Shown here one piece after another: positions 17,842 through 26,305 of a DNA stretch of 64,000 nt. Location: the NCBI GenBank assembly GCA_951812665.1, contig CATOST010000033.1, forward strand, positions 62,001 through 126,000. Direction: 5' to 3'. Position 1 is the stretch's first letter; each line of letters opens with the position of its first letter. A program made the translations under genes and the position numbers. Source of the DNA: an uncultured Acidobacteriota bacterium (lineage in GTDB: Bacteria; Acidobacteriota; UBA6911; RPQK01; JAJDTT01). The notes under the pieces were generated by a model. It saw nothing but the letters and a program-made list of their open reading frames with translations, ran no database searches and was not told the origin of the DNA.

Positions 17842-19247
17842 GGCCGTTTGCCTACCTGCCGCAACCTCCGGAGGAACTTCCCGACATCGGCTGCCAGTTC
17901 ACGCTTCCCCACGGAAAATGCCTTCTCCTGGGCCTTGACGGCAGAGTCGATGGCTTGATCAATTTTACCGAGACGGGCGTAGCTGTGGGCCAGTACGTAA
18001 AGGCACACCGGAGTTCTCTCATCTTCTACTGTCAGGGTCTTCAGGAAGTGACCGATCGCTTCCGCATCCCTTCCTTGTTTTTGAAGCAGCAACCCCAACT
18101 GAAATTGGGCATCCATGAATTGCGACCGATTCTCGATGGCCAGGCGGAAGCGTTTTTCCGCCTCTCCCACCTGACCGCCGTTTTCCAGAATGGCGCCCAA
18201 AAGGTAATGTGACTCGGCCCGAAACGGATTGAGTTCCAGAGCTTGCCGGAAAGCTTCTTCAGCTTCCCGATGGCGCTTCTGAAGTGTTCGTAGAATACCC
18301 AGATTGTGGTGGATTTCGTGAAGCCGGGGATCGAGTCTGTGCGCCGCTTGGTAATGTTCTTCCGCTTTGACGAAGTCTCCCAGGGTGAGAAAGCTGAAGA
18401 ACAGGTTGGCGTGTGCCCCGGCATGCCGGGGGTCTTCTTTCAAGGCCCGCTCAAATTCGCCAAGCGCTTCAGAAATTTGCCCTCTACGTTGAAATCCCAG
18501 CCCTCGCAGGTAGTGGTATTCCGCCTTTGATTGAAGCCGGCGGAGCGAATCCAACAGCGGGTCCGCCAAGGGAGGCGGATCCCCATGAGTCCGCTTGAAA
18601 AGGAGTAGATGCCGGCGAGCCTGCTCTTTTTCTCCCAGGCTGCGGTACACAGTGCCGAGCCCATAATGGACGGCCCCGAAATCGGGTGCCAACCGGGAAG
18701 CGGTCCGATAACTCTTCAAGGCGGCCTGAGTCTCACCTCGAGCAAACTGAACCCGGCCAAGTCCGTAATGGGCACGGGCAGAATCGGGATGCTGCCGGAC
18801 CACCTCGCGATAAATTTTTCCGCTCTCGTCCCAGTCGCCCACCGTCCGAAGCAGTTTGCCAAGTCCTAGCTGAGCTGGAAGATAGTCGGGCGCCAATTCG
18901 ACGGCCCTCCGAAGAGCAGGAATCGCTTCTGCCTCTCGCCCGATCGCGGTCATGGCGACCCCTAGATAATAGGGCCAGCGAAAATCGGACGGTTCGATGG
19001 CCCCGACTCGACGGTAAAACGTCGATGCGAGTTCGTATTGTCCAAAACCGTGCAGAAGCATTGCCAGCCGGCCATTGAGTTCGCCATCCGTCGGGTTTGC
19101 CAGAGCTTCTCTGTAAGCCTCAAGCAGCCGGTGACGATCGCGGGGCTCGAAAGTTGCCAGCAACCGTTCGGCCAATTGGGGCGGTGGAGGTGATTCCGGA
19201 ATTGCGACCGCGATGAAAGCCAGACCCAAGGTCCAAAGCGGCAGCAT
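17838..19247 (-). CDS. Secreted TPR protein, partner of CRTAC1 copy A
   Basis: 469 residues. A short signal peptide (LWTLGLAFIAVAIP) precedes about ten tetratricopeptide repeats, many with the W-LG-Y-A-P spacing (for example AHYGLGRVQFARGETQAALKSY). The same-length protein at 34713-36122 is a paralogue with about half of its residues conserved by eye. The C-terminal block around LGLLLQKQGRDAEA and KTLTVEDERTPV is the best preserved. TPRs act as protein-binding scaffolds, and the 4-base overlap with the CRTAC1 gene implies the two products are made together, perhaps as a complex. Confidence 0.85.
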   Translation of the reverse strand: MLPLWTLGLAFIAVAIPESPPPPQLAERLLATFEPRDRHRLLEAYREALANPTDGELNGRLAMLLHGFGQYELASTFYRRVGAIEPSDFRWPYYLGVAMTAIGREAEAIPALRRAVELAPDYLPAQLGLGKLLRTVGDWDESGKIYREVVRQHPDSARAHYGLGRVQFARGETQAALKSYRTASRLAPDFGAVHYGLGTVYRSLGEKEQARRHLLLFKRTHGDPPPLADPLLDSLRRLQSKAEYHYLRGLGFQRRGQISEALGEFERALKEDPRHAGAHANLFFSFLTLGDFVKAEEHYQAAHRLDPRLHEIHHNLGILRTLQKRHREAEEAFRQALELNPFRAESHYLLGAILENGGQVGEAEKRFRLAIENRSQFMDAQFQLGLLLQKQGRDAEAIGHFLKTLTVEDERTPVCLYVLAHSYARLGKIDQAIDSAVKAQEKAFSVGKRELAADVGKFLRRLRQVGKRP

Positions 19248-19286
19248 TGTCCTGATGATACCGGTTTGCCCAAATCAGGTCGAATC

Positions 19287-19372
19287 TCCCGTAGGGGCGA
19301 CCCTTGTGGTCGCCCTCTTCCAGGTGGCATGAACCCGTTTGAAACGAAGAGGGCACCCACAAGGGGCTCCGG
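19287..19372. repeat. MITE-like inverted repeat, left copy
   Basis: Bases 19287-19317 are the exact reverse complement of 23499-23529 (31 of 31). The unit contains GGGCGACC/GGTCGCCC hairpin arms. A second degenerate copy follows in opposite orientation (about 19345-19372, GAAGAGGGCACCCACAAGGG), so the whole stretch could fold into a long hairpin with a loop of roughly 24 bases. It lies in the gap before the GWxTD gene. The rest of the gap (to 19474) shows nothing else recognisable. Confidence 0.8.
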
Positions 19373-19474
19373 ACTGTCGGGAGTACGGGAATTGGACCGC
19401 TTGACAGACGTTCGGCTGGAGTCTTATCGTTTTTTGAAACAAGTTTTCGAAGCTCAAAGTGAGGTGGCCGGAAG

Positions 19475-21103
19475 GTGAAACAGTACATGGGGGGCCAAAG
19501 CCTCGCCTTATTAGCACTTGCCGTACTGGTGGAGACCGGTTGGTCTCAACAACCCGCTCCTCCTTCGAAGGAACGCGATCGAGCCCTGTTGCAGGAAGAG
19601 GCTCAGGATTACTTTAAAAAGTGGCTTGAACAGGACGTCGTCTACATCATCACCGAGGAAGAAGAAGACGTTTTCCAGCGACTCACAAACGATGACGAGC
19701 GGGAACGCTTCATCGAACAGTTCTGGCGACGGCGCGATTCGGATCTCCGCACCGCGGTCAATGAATTCAAGGAAGAACATTACCGGCGTATTGCCTACGC
19801 CAATGACCATTTCTTCAGCGCCAAGGCAGGGTGGAGAACGGATCGTGGCCGGACCTACATCCTCTGGGGTCCGCCTGACGACCGCGAAATGCGTCCATCG
19901 GGCGGCCGCTATGAAAGGCTTATCTACGAGGGAGGAGGAACGACTACAACTTATCCCTTCGAGCGCTGGATTTATCGCCACATCCCAGGAATCGGGTCCG
20001 ATATCGAGTTGGAATTTGTCGACCAGTCAGGTACCGGTGAATACCGTCTTGCGCTTGGTTTGGAGGAGAAAGATGCGCTCCTCCACAGCGAAGGCGGATT
20101 GACGATGGCAGAACAACTCGGGATGATGGACAAGTCCCAACGCCCGTATTTCACTCCGTCCAGCGCCCATAACCCCTTTATTCAGGGGATCATGGGCATG
20201 CGCGCAAAAGATCGTCCCTTTGCTCGCCTGGCGCGCTACTTCGATGTTCAGCAGGCTCCCGAGATTCGCTACAAAGATCTCCAGAAGCTGGTCGACAGCA
20301 GAGTCTTTTTTCACAATCTCCCGTTCGACATCACCACCAACGCGATCAAGCTGGACGATGCCAGGGTGCTGATTGCCATTACCGTCGAGGTGCGCAATCA
20401 GGATCTGACCTTTCAAGAGGAATCCGGCATCCAGCAGGGCCGCCTTAGAATCTATGGACGCGTGATGAGCGTGAGCGGCCGAATGCTGACCGAGTTCGAG
20501 CAGGAACTGGCAATTGATTACGAAGCCGAAGAATTCAAAAAGAGCTTGACGGAACGGTCCGTTTACCAGAATCAGGTAGCCGTCCCGGCCGGTCTCTACA
20601 AGCTGACCCTGATCCTTGAAGATTTGCACGGTGAGAGGATGGGTTCGACCGAGATTCGCTTGCCGGCTCCCAAATATGACGAAAAACAACTTGCCGCCTC
20701 TCTGATTCTGGCCGAGTCGATTCAGAAGCTTGGTGCGGTGCCGGATTCGATCCAGATGTTCGTGCTCGGTGACCTGAAAGTGATCCCCAATGTCAATCGT
20801 ACGTTTGCCTCCACCGTTTCGCTGCCGGTTTATCTTCAGGTGTACAACCTGCAGGTAGACCAGGCCCTGGCCAGACCGGCCCCTGAGATTGTCTACGAAA
20901 TCAGCAGGAACGGGAAGATTGTCAAGAACGTCGCCGACACTGCCAGCCAGAATCTTGCCTATTTCTCACCGGAGCGGGCGGTTTTCGTTCAATATCTTGA
21001 CTTGGAGGGCCTCCCGCTTGGCGACTATTCGCTACGCGTGACCGTACGTGACGGCATTTCCAGAGAATCGGCCGGAACCCGCGATCGATTCAAGATTCAA
21101 TGA
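19475..21103 (+). CDS. GWxTD domain-containing secreted protein
   Basis: 542 residues. A signal peptide (LALLALAVLVETGWS) is followed by a Glu/Asp-rich helical region and the defining motif AGWRTDRGRTYILWGPP (Gly119-Trp120-x-Thr122-Asp123). Long beta-rich C-terminal regions complete the protein, as in other members. The family is typical of Acidobacteriota; its function is unknown but it is often found beside TPR proteins and cytochromes. The start may be GTG 19475 or ATG 19487, each with a purine-rich site 8 bases ahead. It forms an operon with the heptaheme cytochrome, and both lie between perfect inverted repeats. Confidence 0.85.
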   Translation: MKQYMGGQSLALLALAVLVETGWSQQPAPPSKERDRALLQEEAQDYFKKWLEQDVVYIITEEEEDVFQRLTNDDERERFIEQFWRRRDSDLRTAVNEFKEEHYRRIAYANDHFFSAKAGWRTDRGRTYILWGPPDDREMRPSGGRYERLIYEGGGTTTTYPFERWIYRHIPGIGSDIELEFVDQSGTGEYRLALGLEEKDALLHSEGGLTMAEQLGMMDKSQRPYFTPSSAHNPFIQGIMGMRAKDRPFARLARYFDVQQAPEIRYKDLQKLVDSRVFFHNLPFDITTNAIKLDDARVLIAITVEVRNQDLTFQEESGIQQGRLRIYGRVMSVSGRMLTEFEQELAIDYEAEEFKKSLTERSVYQNQVAVPAGLYKLTLILEDLHGERMGSTEIRLPAPKYDEKQLAASLILAESIQKLGAVPDSIQMFVLGDLKVIPNVNRTFASTVSLPVYLQVYNLQVDQALARPAPEIVYEISRNGKIVKNVADTASQNLAYFSPERAVFVQYLDLEGLPLGDYSLRVTVRDGISRESAGTRDRFKIQ

Positions 21104-21110
21104 CAAACAG

Positions 21111-23462
21111 GTGTTCAACATTAGCCGAATCCTGATCGGAACCGGCGTCGCCGGCTGCGCCATCCTGGTATTTCCAGCCGTGCTTCTGGCGCTCTTTCCA
21201 CAGGGTTCGACCGGCCAGCCCACGCCTCTCTCCACAGCCGAGCCGCGTCAGGCCGAAGGCCATGTCGGGCAAAATACGTGCGCCAGTTGTCACAGGGAAA
21301 TCACCGACTCCTACCAACGTGTTGCAATGGCACGCTCGTTCTCTCGCCCCGCGCCTGCGAACACGATTGAGGACTATGAAGAAAACAACAGTCTTTTCCA
21401 TGAAAAGTCGGGCTTTTATTACACCATGCTCGAGCGCGACGGGCGCTTTTTTCAGCGCCGCAGCCTCAAGAACAAAAAGGGCGAGCCCATTCACACTCAT
21501 GAGGAGGAGATCACCTACATCCTGGGTTCAGGCGATCATGCCCGCTCCTATTTTCATCATCATCCCAATGGCGTGATTACCAAGTTGCCCGTCACCTGGT
21601 ACACCCAGGAACGACGCTGGGGCATGTCTCCCGGCTACGACGTCGCAGATCATCTCGACTTCACCCGCCCCATACCCCAGGGGTGTTTTTTTTGTCACAC
21701 TTCCTACCCTCGGCTCATCCCGCAAAGGTCCGAGGACGAGGTCTATTTTCCCAACCCCCTTCCGGCCGGCATCGGTTGTGAGCGTTGTCACGGACCGGGC
21801 AGCGAACACGTCCGCTTGATCTCGGAGGGAGCTCCGGCGGAAAAGGTCAAGAAGGCGATTTACCATCCCGGGCTGGATTCGAAGCAGGCTCAGAGAGATC
21901 TCTGTTACCAATGCCACCTGGAGACCAACGTCTACAGCGTGGCAACCAGAGTCATCGTGCCGGGCCGGGAAACGTTCTCCTATCGGCCGGGCGAAACTTT
22001 CTCGGATTACGCCGTCCGCTTCAAGCTTCGAGGTATGGACGACAAGAGCAGACAATTCGACATGGTGAAGCAGCATGGCGATCTGATGGAAGAATCGAAA
22101 TGCTTTCAAGCCAGCGGCGGCGCGATGACTTGCACTACCTGCCACGATCCCCACCGGAAGGTCACTCCTGAAGAGAGCGCCGATTTCTACCGCGCCCGCT
22201 GTCTTTCCTGCCATGTCGCGAGTGAGCTCGACAGTACCCACAAACCTGTCGAAGTCGAGGGGGACTGCGCCCCTTGCCACATGCCATCCGGAGACCCCAC
22301 CGGTGACAGCCCCGATATTTCGTTCGAGGAGCTTCGGAGAGGAAACCAACGCACCCGCCACATCGTTTTTACCAACCATAGAATCGGTATTCACTCCAGA
22401 GCCGAAGTACCCGCTGATCTGGGCCGGAACACCCTCTACGAACTGGAACCTTCAAGCTCGTCACTGTCCGAGACCGAGAATCTTTTTTTTACGGGAGCGG
22501 CCTTTTTGGATGCGACTCCGGCTGAACTGAGCGAACGCCCCAAACAGTTGGAAACAGGAATGCGATTGTTGGCGCAGTACCTCGAGCGGGCCGACGGCCG
22601 CTACCGGATCGAGGCCTTCGCCCTACTGGGAAAAGGTTATGAAGTTTCGGGGAAAATCGATCAGGCGGTGGCGGCTTATGAGCGCTCGCTGGCAGGACGG
22701 CCGGGTCAGTTGCTGCCTTTGAGCAACTTGGCATTGATCAACGCCAATCGGGGAGACCATGAACGCGGCAAGATCTACTTCTCCCGAGTGCTGGAGCGAT
22801 TTCCGGACTATGTTCCGGCACTTCACGGGCTGGGCGTCCTGGCTGCCGGCGCCGGAAAAAAACAAGAGGCGATCGGGTACTTCGAAAGAGCAACCGAGTT
22901 GTTTCCGATTGCCGTCTTTTCCCACTATCACCTGGCCCAAATGTACTTGCGCGACCAGGAGTGGGACAAAGCCTTCGCAGCGATCAAGCGCACCTTGGCT
23001 GTTTCTCCAAGATTCGCTCCGGCGTACCTGGACCTTGGAAATCTTTATGCCCTTCAGGACCGATTGTCCCAAGCGGAAGAAGCTTTCGAGCGGTTACTGA
23101 AGTTGGATCCAAACAACGAAACCGCCTACAACGCGGTTTCAATCGTCGCGGCTCGGCAGGGCGCTTTCGAGCGCGCTATTGAAGTGCTCGAGGAGGCAGT
23201 CGAAAAGGGGGTTGCCGCAGAGGCAACCTTCCTGAATCTCGGTCGCGTCCTGGCTCAAGCCGGTCGTCTGGAGAGATCCATCGAGTCGCTGCACCAGGCG
23301 TTGTCCCTGAACCCTCAAGCCGAAGAAACTCTCTTGACCTTGGCGATGGTGCACTCGTTGAAGCACGAGGGTGCATTGGCAAGACAATTCCTCCAGCGGC
23401 TGCTCAAGCTGAATCCGGACCACGGGCAGGCCCGCCTCCTCTTGGAGAAGCTTGGAAATTAG
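21111..23462 (+). CDS. Heptaheme cytochrome c fused to a TPR domain
   Basis: About 783 residues from GTG 21111, which lies just after the previous stop; an upstream GTG at 21048 would overlap the GWxTD gene by 56 bases. Residues 5-30 are a membrane anchor/signal. Seven CxxCH heme sites follow in order: CASCH, CFFCH, CERCH (in GCERCHGPGSEH), CYQCH, CTTCH, CLSCH and CAPCH, a pattern related to cytochrome c554-like families. From about residue 460 onward the protein has around eight TPRs (for example AFALLGKGYEVSGKIDQAVAAY). Likely a periplasmic electron carrier with a docking domain. The redox partner is unknown. A paralogous heptaheme protein without the TPR half is at 31808-33091. Confidence 0.87.
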   Translation: MFNISRILIGTGVAGCAILVFPAVLLALFPQGSTGQPTPLSTAEPRQAEGHVGQNTCASCHREITDSYQRVAMARSFSRPAPANTIEDYEENNSLFHEKSGFYYTMLERDGRFFQRRSLKNKKGEPIHTHEEEITYILGSGDHARSYFHHHPNGVITKLPVTWYTQERRWGMSPGYDVADHLDFTRPIPQGCFFCHTSYPRLIPQRSEDEVYFPNPLPAGIGCERCHGPGSEHVRLISEGAPAEKVKKAIYHPGLDSKQAQRDLCYQCHLETNVYSVATRVIVPGRETFSYRPGETFSDYAVRFKLRGMDDKSRQFDMVKQHGDLMEESKCFQASGGAMTCTTCHDPHRKVTPEESADFYRARCLSCHVASELDSTHKPVEVEGDCAPCHMPSGDPTGDSPDISFEELRRGNQRTRHIVFTNHRIGIHSRAEVPADLGRNTLYELEPSSSSLSETENLFFTGAAFLDATPAELSERPKQLETGMRLLAQYLERADGRYRIEAFALLGKGYEVSGKIDQAVAAYERSLAGRPGQLLPLSNLALINANRGDHERGKIYFSRVLERFPDYVPALHGLGVLAAGAGKKQEAIGYFERATELFPIAVFSHYHLAQMYLRDQEWDKAFAAIKRTLAVSPRFAPAYLDLGNLYALQDRLSQAEEAFERLLKLDPNNETAYNAVSIVAARQGAFERAIEVLEEAVEKGVAAEATFLNLGRVLAQAGRLERSIESLHQALSLNPQAEETLLTLAMVHSLKHEGALARQFLQRLLKLNPDHGQARLLLEKLGN

Positions 23463-23498
23463 CTGAGCTGTTAAGGGGAGAAGAGGTCGACCACAAGG

Positions 23499-23529
23499 GA
23501 GGGCGACCACAAGGGTCGCCCCTACGGGA
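23499..23529. repeat. MITE-like inverted repeat, right copy
   Basis: Exact reverse complement of 19287-19317. A partial extra copy (GGTCGACCACAAGGG, about 23486-23500) sits immediately upstream. It closes the GWxTD-cytochrome pair on its 3' side, in the 84-base gap before the convergent aldolase gene. Confidence 0.8.
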
Positions 23530-23546
23530 AAATTCAAACGTATCCA

Positions 23547-24326
23547 CTAACTTTGGCTGCCATGCCCTCTCAGGCGGGCGGCCGAGGTGTCGATCGCACG
23601 CGCCAAATGCGCCCAATCCACGCCCATGAGCACCCATTGGATTCCCTTTTCCGTCCACTCCATAAGCGCTTCAGGATCATCGGCCAGACCGATACCGGGA
23701 AACACGCCGGCTTGATGTGCCTTGGTCACGACCGTTTCAACTGCGCTCTGCACCTCCGGGTGTTGAGGATTTCCCATATGTCCCATTGACCCGGCCAAAT
23801 CGTTGACACCAATCATGATCGCTGTGAGTCCCGGCACGCGAACCATTTCTTCGATGACGTTGACAGCGTCCATGTGCTCGATTTGCACTATACAAACGAT
23901 TTCCTGGTTGGCTCGCCGGCAGTATTCTGCGTCCCCGATGCGGCCGTATCGAATCGGACGTCGCGGACCGAATCCCCGCTCTCCCTCCGGAGGATACAAG
24001 CATGCCGAGACGGCAAGCTGAACGTCTTCGACCGAGCGGACGAGCGGGACCACAATGCCGTCTGCCCCAATGTCCAACACCGGCTTGATCAAGACGGCAT
24101 CATTCCATGCAACACGCACCAACGCCGCAGCGTCGCTACCCTTTGTCGCCATGATGTGACCCTGAACCGTTTCCAGGGAATGGGCATTGTGCTCCATGTC
24201 GATGAAGGCAAAATCGAGTGTGTGAGAGATCAACTCGGTCACGGTAGGATCCGAAAAGGTCACTCCGCAGCCAAGCGGGATCTGCCCACTCTCCAGCTTG
24301 GCCCTGAACGTATTGGCGTTCTCCAT
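23547..24326 (-). CDS. HpcH/HpaI-family aldolase (class II 2-oxo acid aldolase)
   Basis: 259 residues from ATG 24326, behind GGAAAGGGG. Family signatures: FIDMEHNAHSL near residue 42, the substrate/Arg region LVRVAWND, GADGIVVPLVRS, GFGPRRPIRYG, the metal Glu in VQIEH and Asp in GVNDLAGS. Members reversibly cleave 2-keto-3-deoxy acids or 4-hydroxy-2-oxo acids to pyruvate and an aldehyde in the cytosol, using a divalent metal. With the IolE-like isomerase downstream it suggests catabolism of an inositol- or uronate-like compound. Confidence 0.85.
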   Translation of the reverse strand: MENANTFRAKLESGQIPLGCGVTFSDPTVTELISHTLDFAFIDMEHNAHSLETVQGHIMATKGSDAAALVRVAWNDAVLIKPVLDIGADGIVVPLVRSVEDVQLAVSACLYPPEGERGFGPRRPIRYGRIGDAEYCRRANQEIVCIVQIEHMDAVNVIEEMVRVPGLTAIMIGVNDLAGSMGHMGNPQHPEVQSAVETVVTKAHQAGVFPGIGLADDPEALMEWTEKGIQWVLMGVDWAHLARAIDTSAARLRGHGSQS

Positions 24327-24442
24327 CAAAACCCCTTTCCAGGATTGCTCGAAAACTGTTGCGTCGATTGACGACCAGCGGTTGATTTACCGCTTAGCCG
24401 TTTCGGAAACAGGCGTTGGGATGGTCAAAATTTTTTCAACCA

Positions 24443-25330
24443 CTATCCGATTCCAATCGATCTAAGATACTCCCGGTTTCGCTTGGCGATTGGCAATGGT
24501 TTGTCGAAGGGCACAGGATACATGTCTTGTTCAACGATTGCCCATCCGTCATATTCGATTTCCTGCAACAAATCTCGAAAGGCAATGTAATCCACCAATC
24601 CCTTTGAGAGTTCACAGAACATGCCCATGGCGACGGCATGAATAAACGCTATTTCTTCAGCCACAACTTGTCGGCGAAGTATTGGGTCCACACTCTTGAG
24701 ATGAAGGTAAGGAATCCTCTCGTGATGCTTGCGCACGAAGGCGACCGGATCCACCCCGCGGTAGGCCAAATGACCAACGTCCTGGCCAAGGGAGATCACC
24801 TCGGGGTCGGTATCTTCCAGTAACTTCTCGATCTGATCTTCAAAGGCAACGTGGGAATCGGGGCTGGAATGATAAACCAACTGCAGATCGAATTTTTCCC
24901 GCACCATGACTGCCGCCCTGTGGGTGGTGTCGATCAGGCGCTTCCACGCATCCTCATCCAATCGTTCGGGCTTGATTCGTTCGCCCGTAAACCAATCGGT
25001 GTGCAGGTCATCGATCAAGACCAGAAATTGCGCTCCCAGTCCGGCCAGCAACTCCCCGACTTCCAAAAGCTGCGACTCCAACCCCGGCCATGCTTCCGGG
25101 TCTTCCAGATGAGCCATCAGAAAAGTGCCCGTGACCTTCAGGTTCCGCCGGCTCAATTGCCGGCTCAAGACGTTGAGATCTTGCGGGAAATAACCATACG
25201 GGCCCAGTTCGATCCACTCATAGCCGGCCTCCGCCACCTCGTCGAGAAACCTCCGCCAGGGAATCTGTTTCGGATCTTTCCCAAACCACACGCCCCAGGA
25301 ATCCGGGCAGCTACCCACCTTGACGTTCAT
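24443..25330 (-). CDS. IolE-like TIM-barrel sugar isomerase/dehydratase
   Basis: 295 residues. The N-terminus GSCPDSWGVWF resembles inosose dehydratase IolE, and the barrel carries metal-site residues in WIELGPYG, LVYHSSPDS, LGQDVGHLAYRG, YLHLKS and IVEQDMY. Members of this AP_endonuc_2 group dehydrate or isomerise keto-inositols and related sugars. It lies upstream of the aldolase on the same strand (116-base gap) and 19 bases after the TPR gene at 25350, so a minus-strand operon from 27685 to 23547 is plausible. Confidence 0.8.
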   Translation of the reverse strand: MNVKVGSCPDSWGVWFGKDPKQIPWRRFLDEVAEAGYEWIELGPYGYFPQDLNVLSRQLSRRNLKVTGTFLMAHLEDPEAWPGLESQLLEVGELLAGLGAQFLVLIDDLHTDWFTGERIKPERLDEDAWKRLIDTTHRAAVMVREKFDLQLVYHSSPDSHVAFEDQIEKLLEDTDPEVISLGQDVGHLAYRGVDPVAFVRKHHERIPYLHLKSVDPILRRQVVAEEIAFIHAVAMGMFCELSKGLVDYIAFRDLLQEIEYDGWAIVEQDMYPVPFDKPLPIAKRNREYLRSIGIG

Positions 25331-25349
25331 TGTTGGAATCTCCTATTGG

Positions 25350-26297
25350 TCAGTTGTCGATCTCTTCCGCCAGACGAGCCAGTTCCTGCTCCTTTTCAGC
25401 CCGTTCCGCCGCCAGGCGTCCTCGTTCCTCTTCGAGGATTTCCTCAATGCTCTTCCCGGCCCATTCGTAAGCGCGAGCCTTTTGCAGGATCGAATGTATT
25501 CGCTCCAAATAAGTTTTGGAGCGCTCGGCGGCCGGAGAATCCAGAATGGAGGCTCGGGCATAGGCAGCCACTGCAGCCTTCGGATTGCGAGAGTTTCCCT
25601 GCGCAAAGCCCAGTCGGAAGGCAGCGTAAGCATGCTCAGGATCCAATTTCAGTGTCTTGCTGAAGTGCTCAACCGCCTGTCGAAGTTCCTTGGGTGAACC
25701 GACCGATTGTTGCCAAAACTCCAAGTGGGCGCGACCCAGAGCATAGTGGGAGTCGGCCTGCAATCCCTGCCTCTGCTTGATCCATTCGGAGGAGGTCATT
25801 TTGCCGGGTTTTTCCAGTTTCTCCAACAACAGCAGGGCCCGATCGGCGTACTCTCTTGCCTTGGCCGCTTGGCGTCTCTCGGAATAGAGGTAGGCTAGTG
25901 GGGCCAGCAACTGAGGTGTTTCGGGCAACTCAAGCAAGGCTTTTTCGGCATGCAGGATAAAATTGTCGACATCATTCACCTGATAAGCCGCGTCCGCCAA
26001 GACGTGATGGGCAAAGGCCGTCAGCCCACTGTTGGGAAAGCTCTCCAGAAACCTCGTGGCCAATTCGGCCTTTTTCGAGAGGCTCCCGGACCGTTCCACC
26101 TCTTGCCAGGCATCGAACTCTGCTTTCTCTCCCGCCTCTCCGACGATGCGGACAGGCGCCTCGGGTTCTTGCTCGTCTTGAGCTGGCTGCTGAGGCGCCT
26201 GTTGGGGTTCCGGTGCCGCCGCCTGTGCTGTCAAAGGGTTGGAGAACCCACTCAGCACCAGCACCGTCAAAACCACGCGAGAATACCTCAGCTCCAT
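25350..26297 (-). CDS. Secreted TPR protein with coiled-coil tail
   Basis: 315 residues. Signal peptide (VVLTVLVLSGFSNPLTAQA), then a Pro/Gln/Glu-rich linker, then about five TPR-like helices (YALGRAHLEFW, AAFRLGFAQGNSRNPKAAVAAY) and a charged C-terminal helix rich in Glu/Arg/Ala likely to form a coiled coil. A paralogous C-terminal half survives as a fragment at 41957-42559. It follows the TPR gene at 26306 by 8 bases, so the two are co-transcribed. Probable scaffold in the periplasm. Confidence 0.8.
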   Translation of the reverse strand: MELRYSRVVLTVLVLSGFSNPLTAQAAAPEPQQAPQQPAQDEQEPEAPVRIVGEAGEKAEFDAWQEVERSGSLSKKAELATRFLESFPNSGLTAFAHHVLADAAYQVNDVDNFILHAEKALLELPETPQLLAPLAYLYSERRQAAKAREYADRALLLLEKLEKPGKMTSSEWIKQRQGLQADSHYALGRAHLEFWQQSVGSPKELRQAVEHFSKTLKLDPEHAYAAFRLGFAQGNSRNPKAAVAAYARASILDSPAAERSKTYLERIHSILQKARAYEWAGKSIEEILEEERGRLAAERAEKEQELARLAEEIDN

Positions 26298-26305
26298 CTT
26301 TTCAC

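Noticed and set aside
21048..21110. Earlier GTG start for the heptaheme cytochrome
   Set aside because: It would overlap the GWxTD gene by 56 bases and place a polar extension before the signal; GTG 21111 fits better, though not proven.
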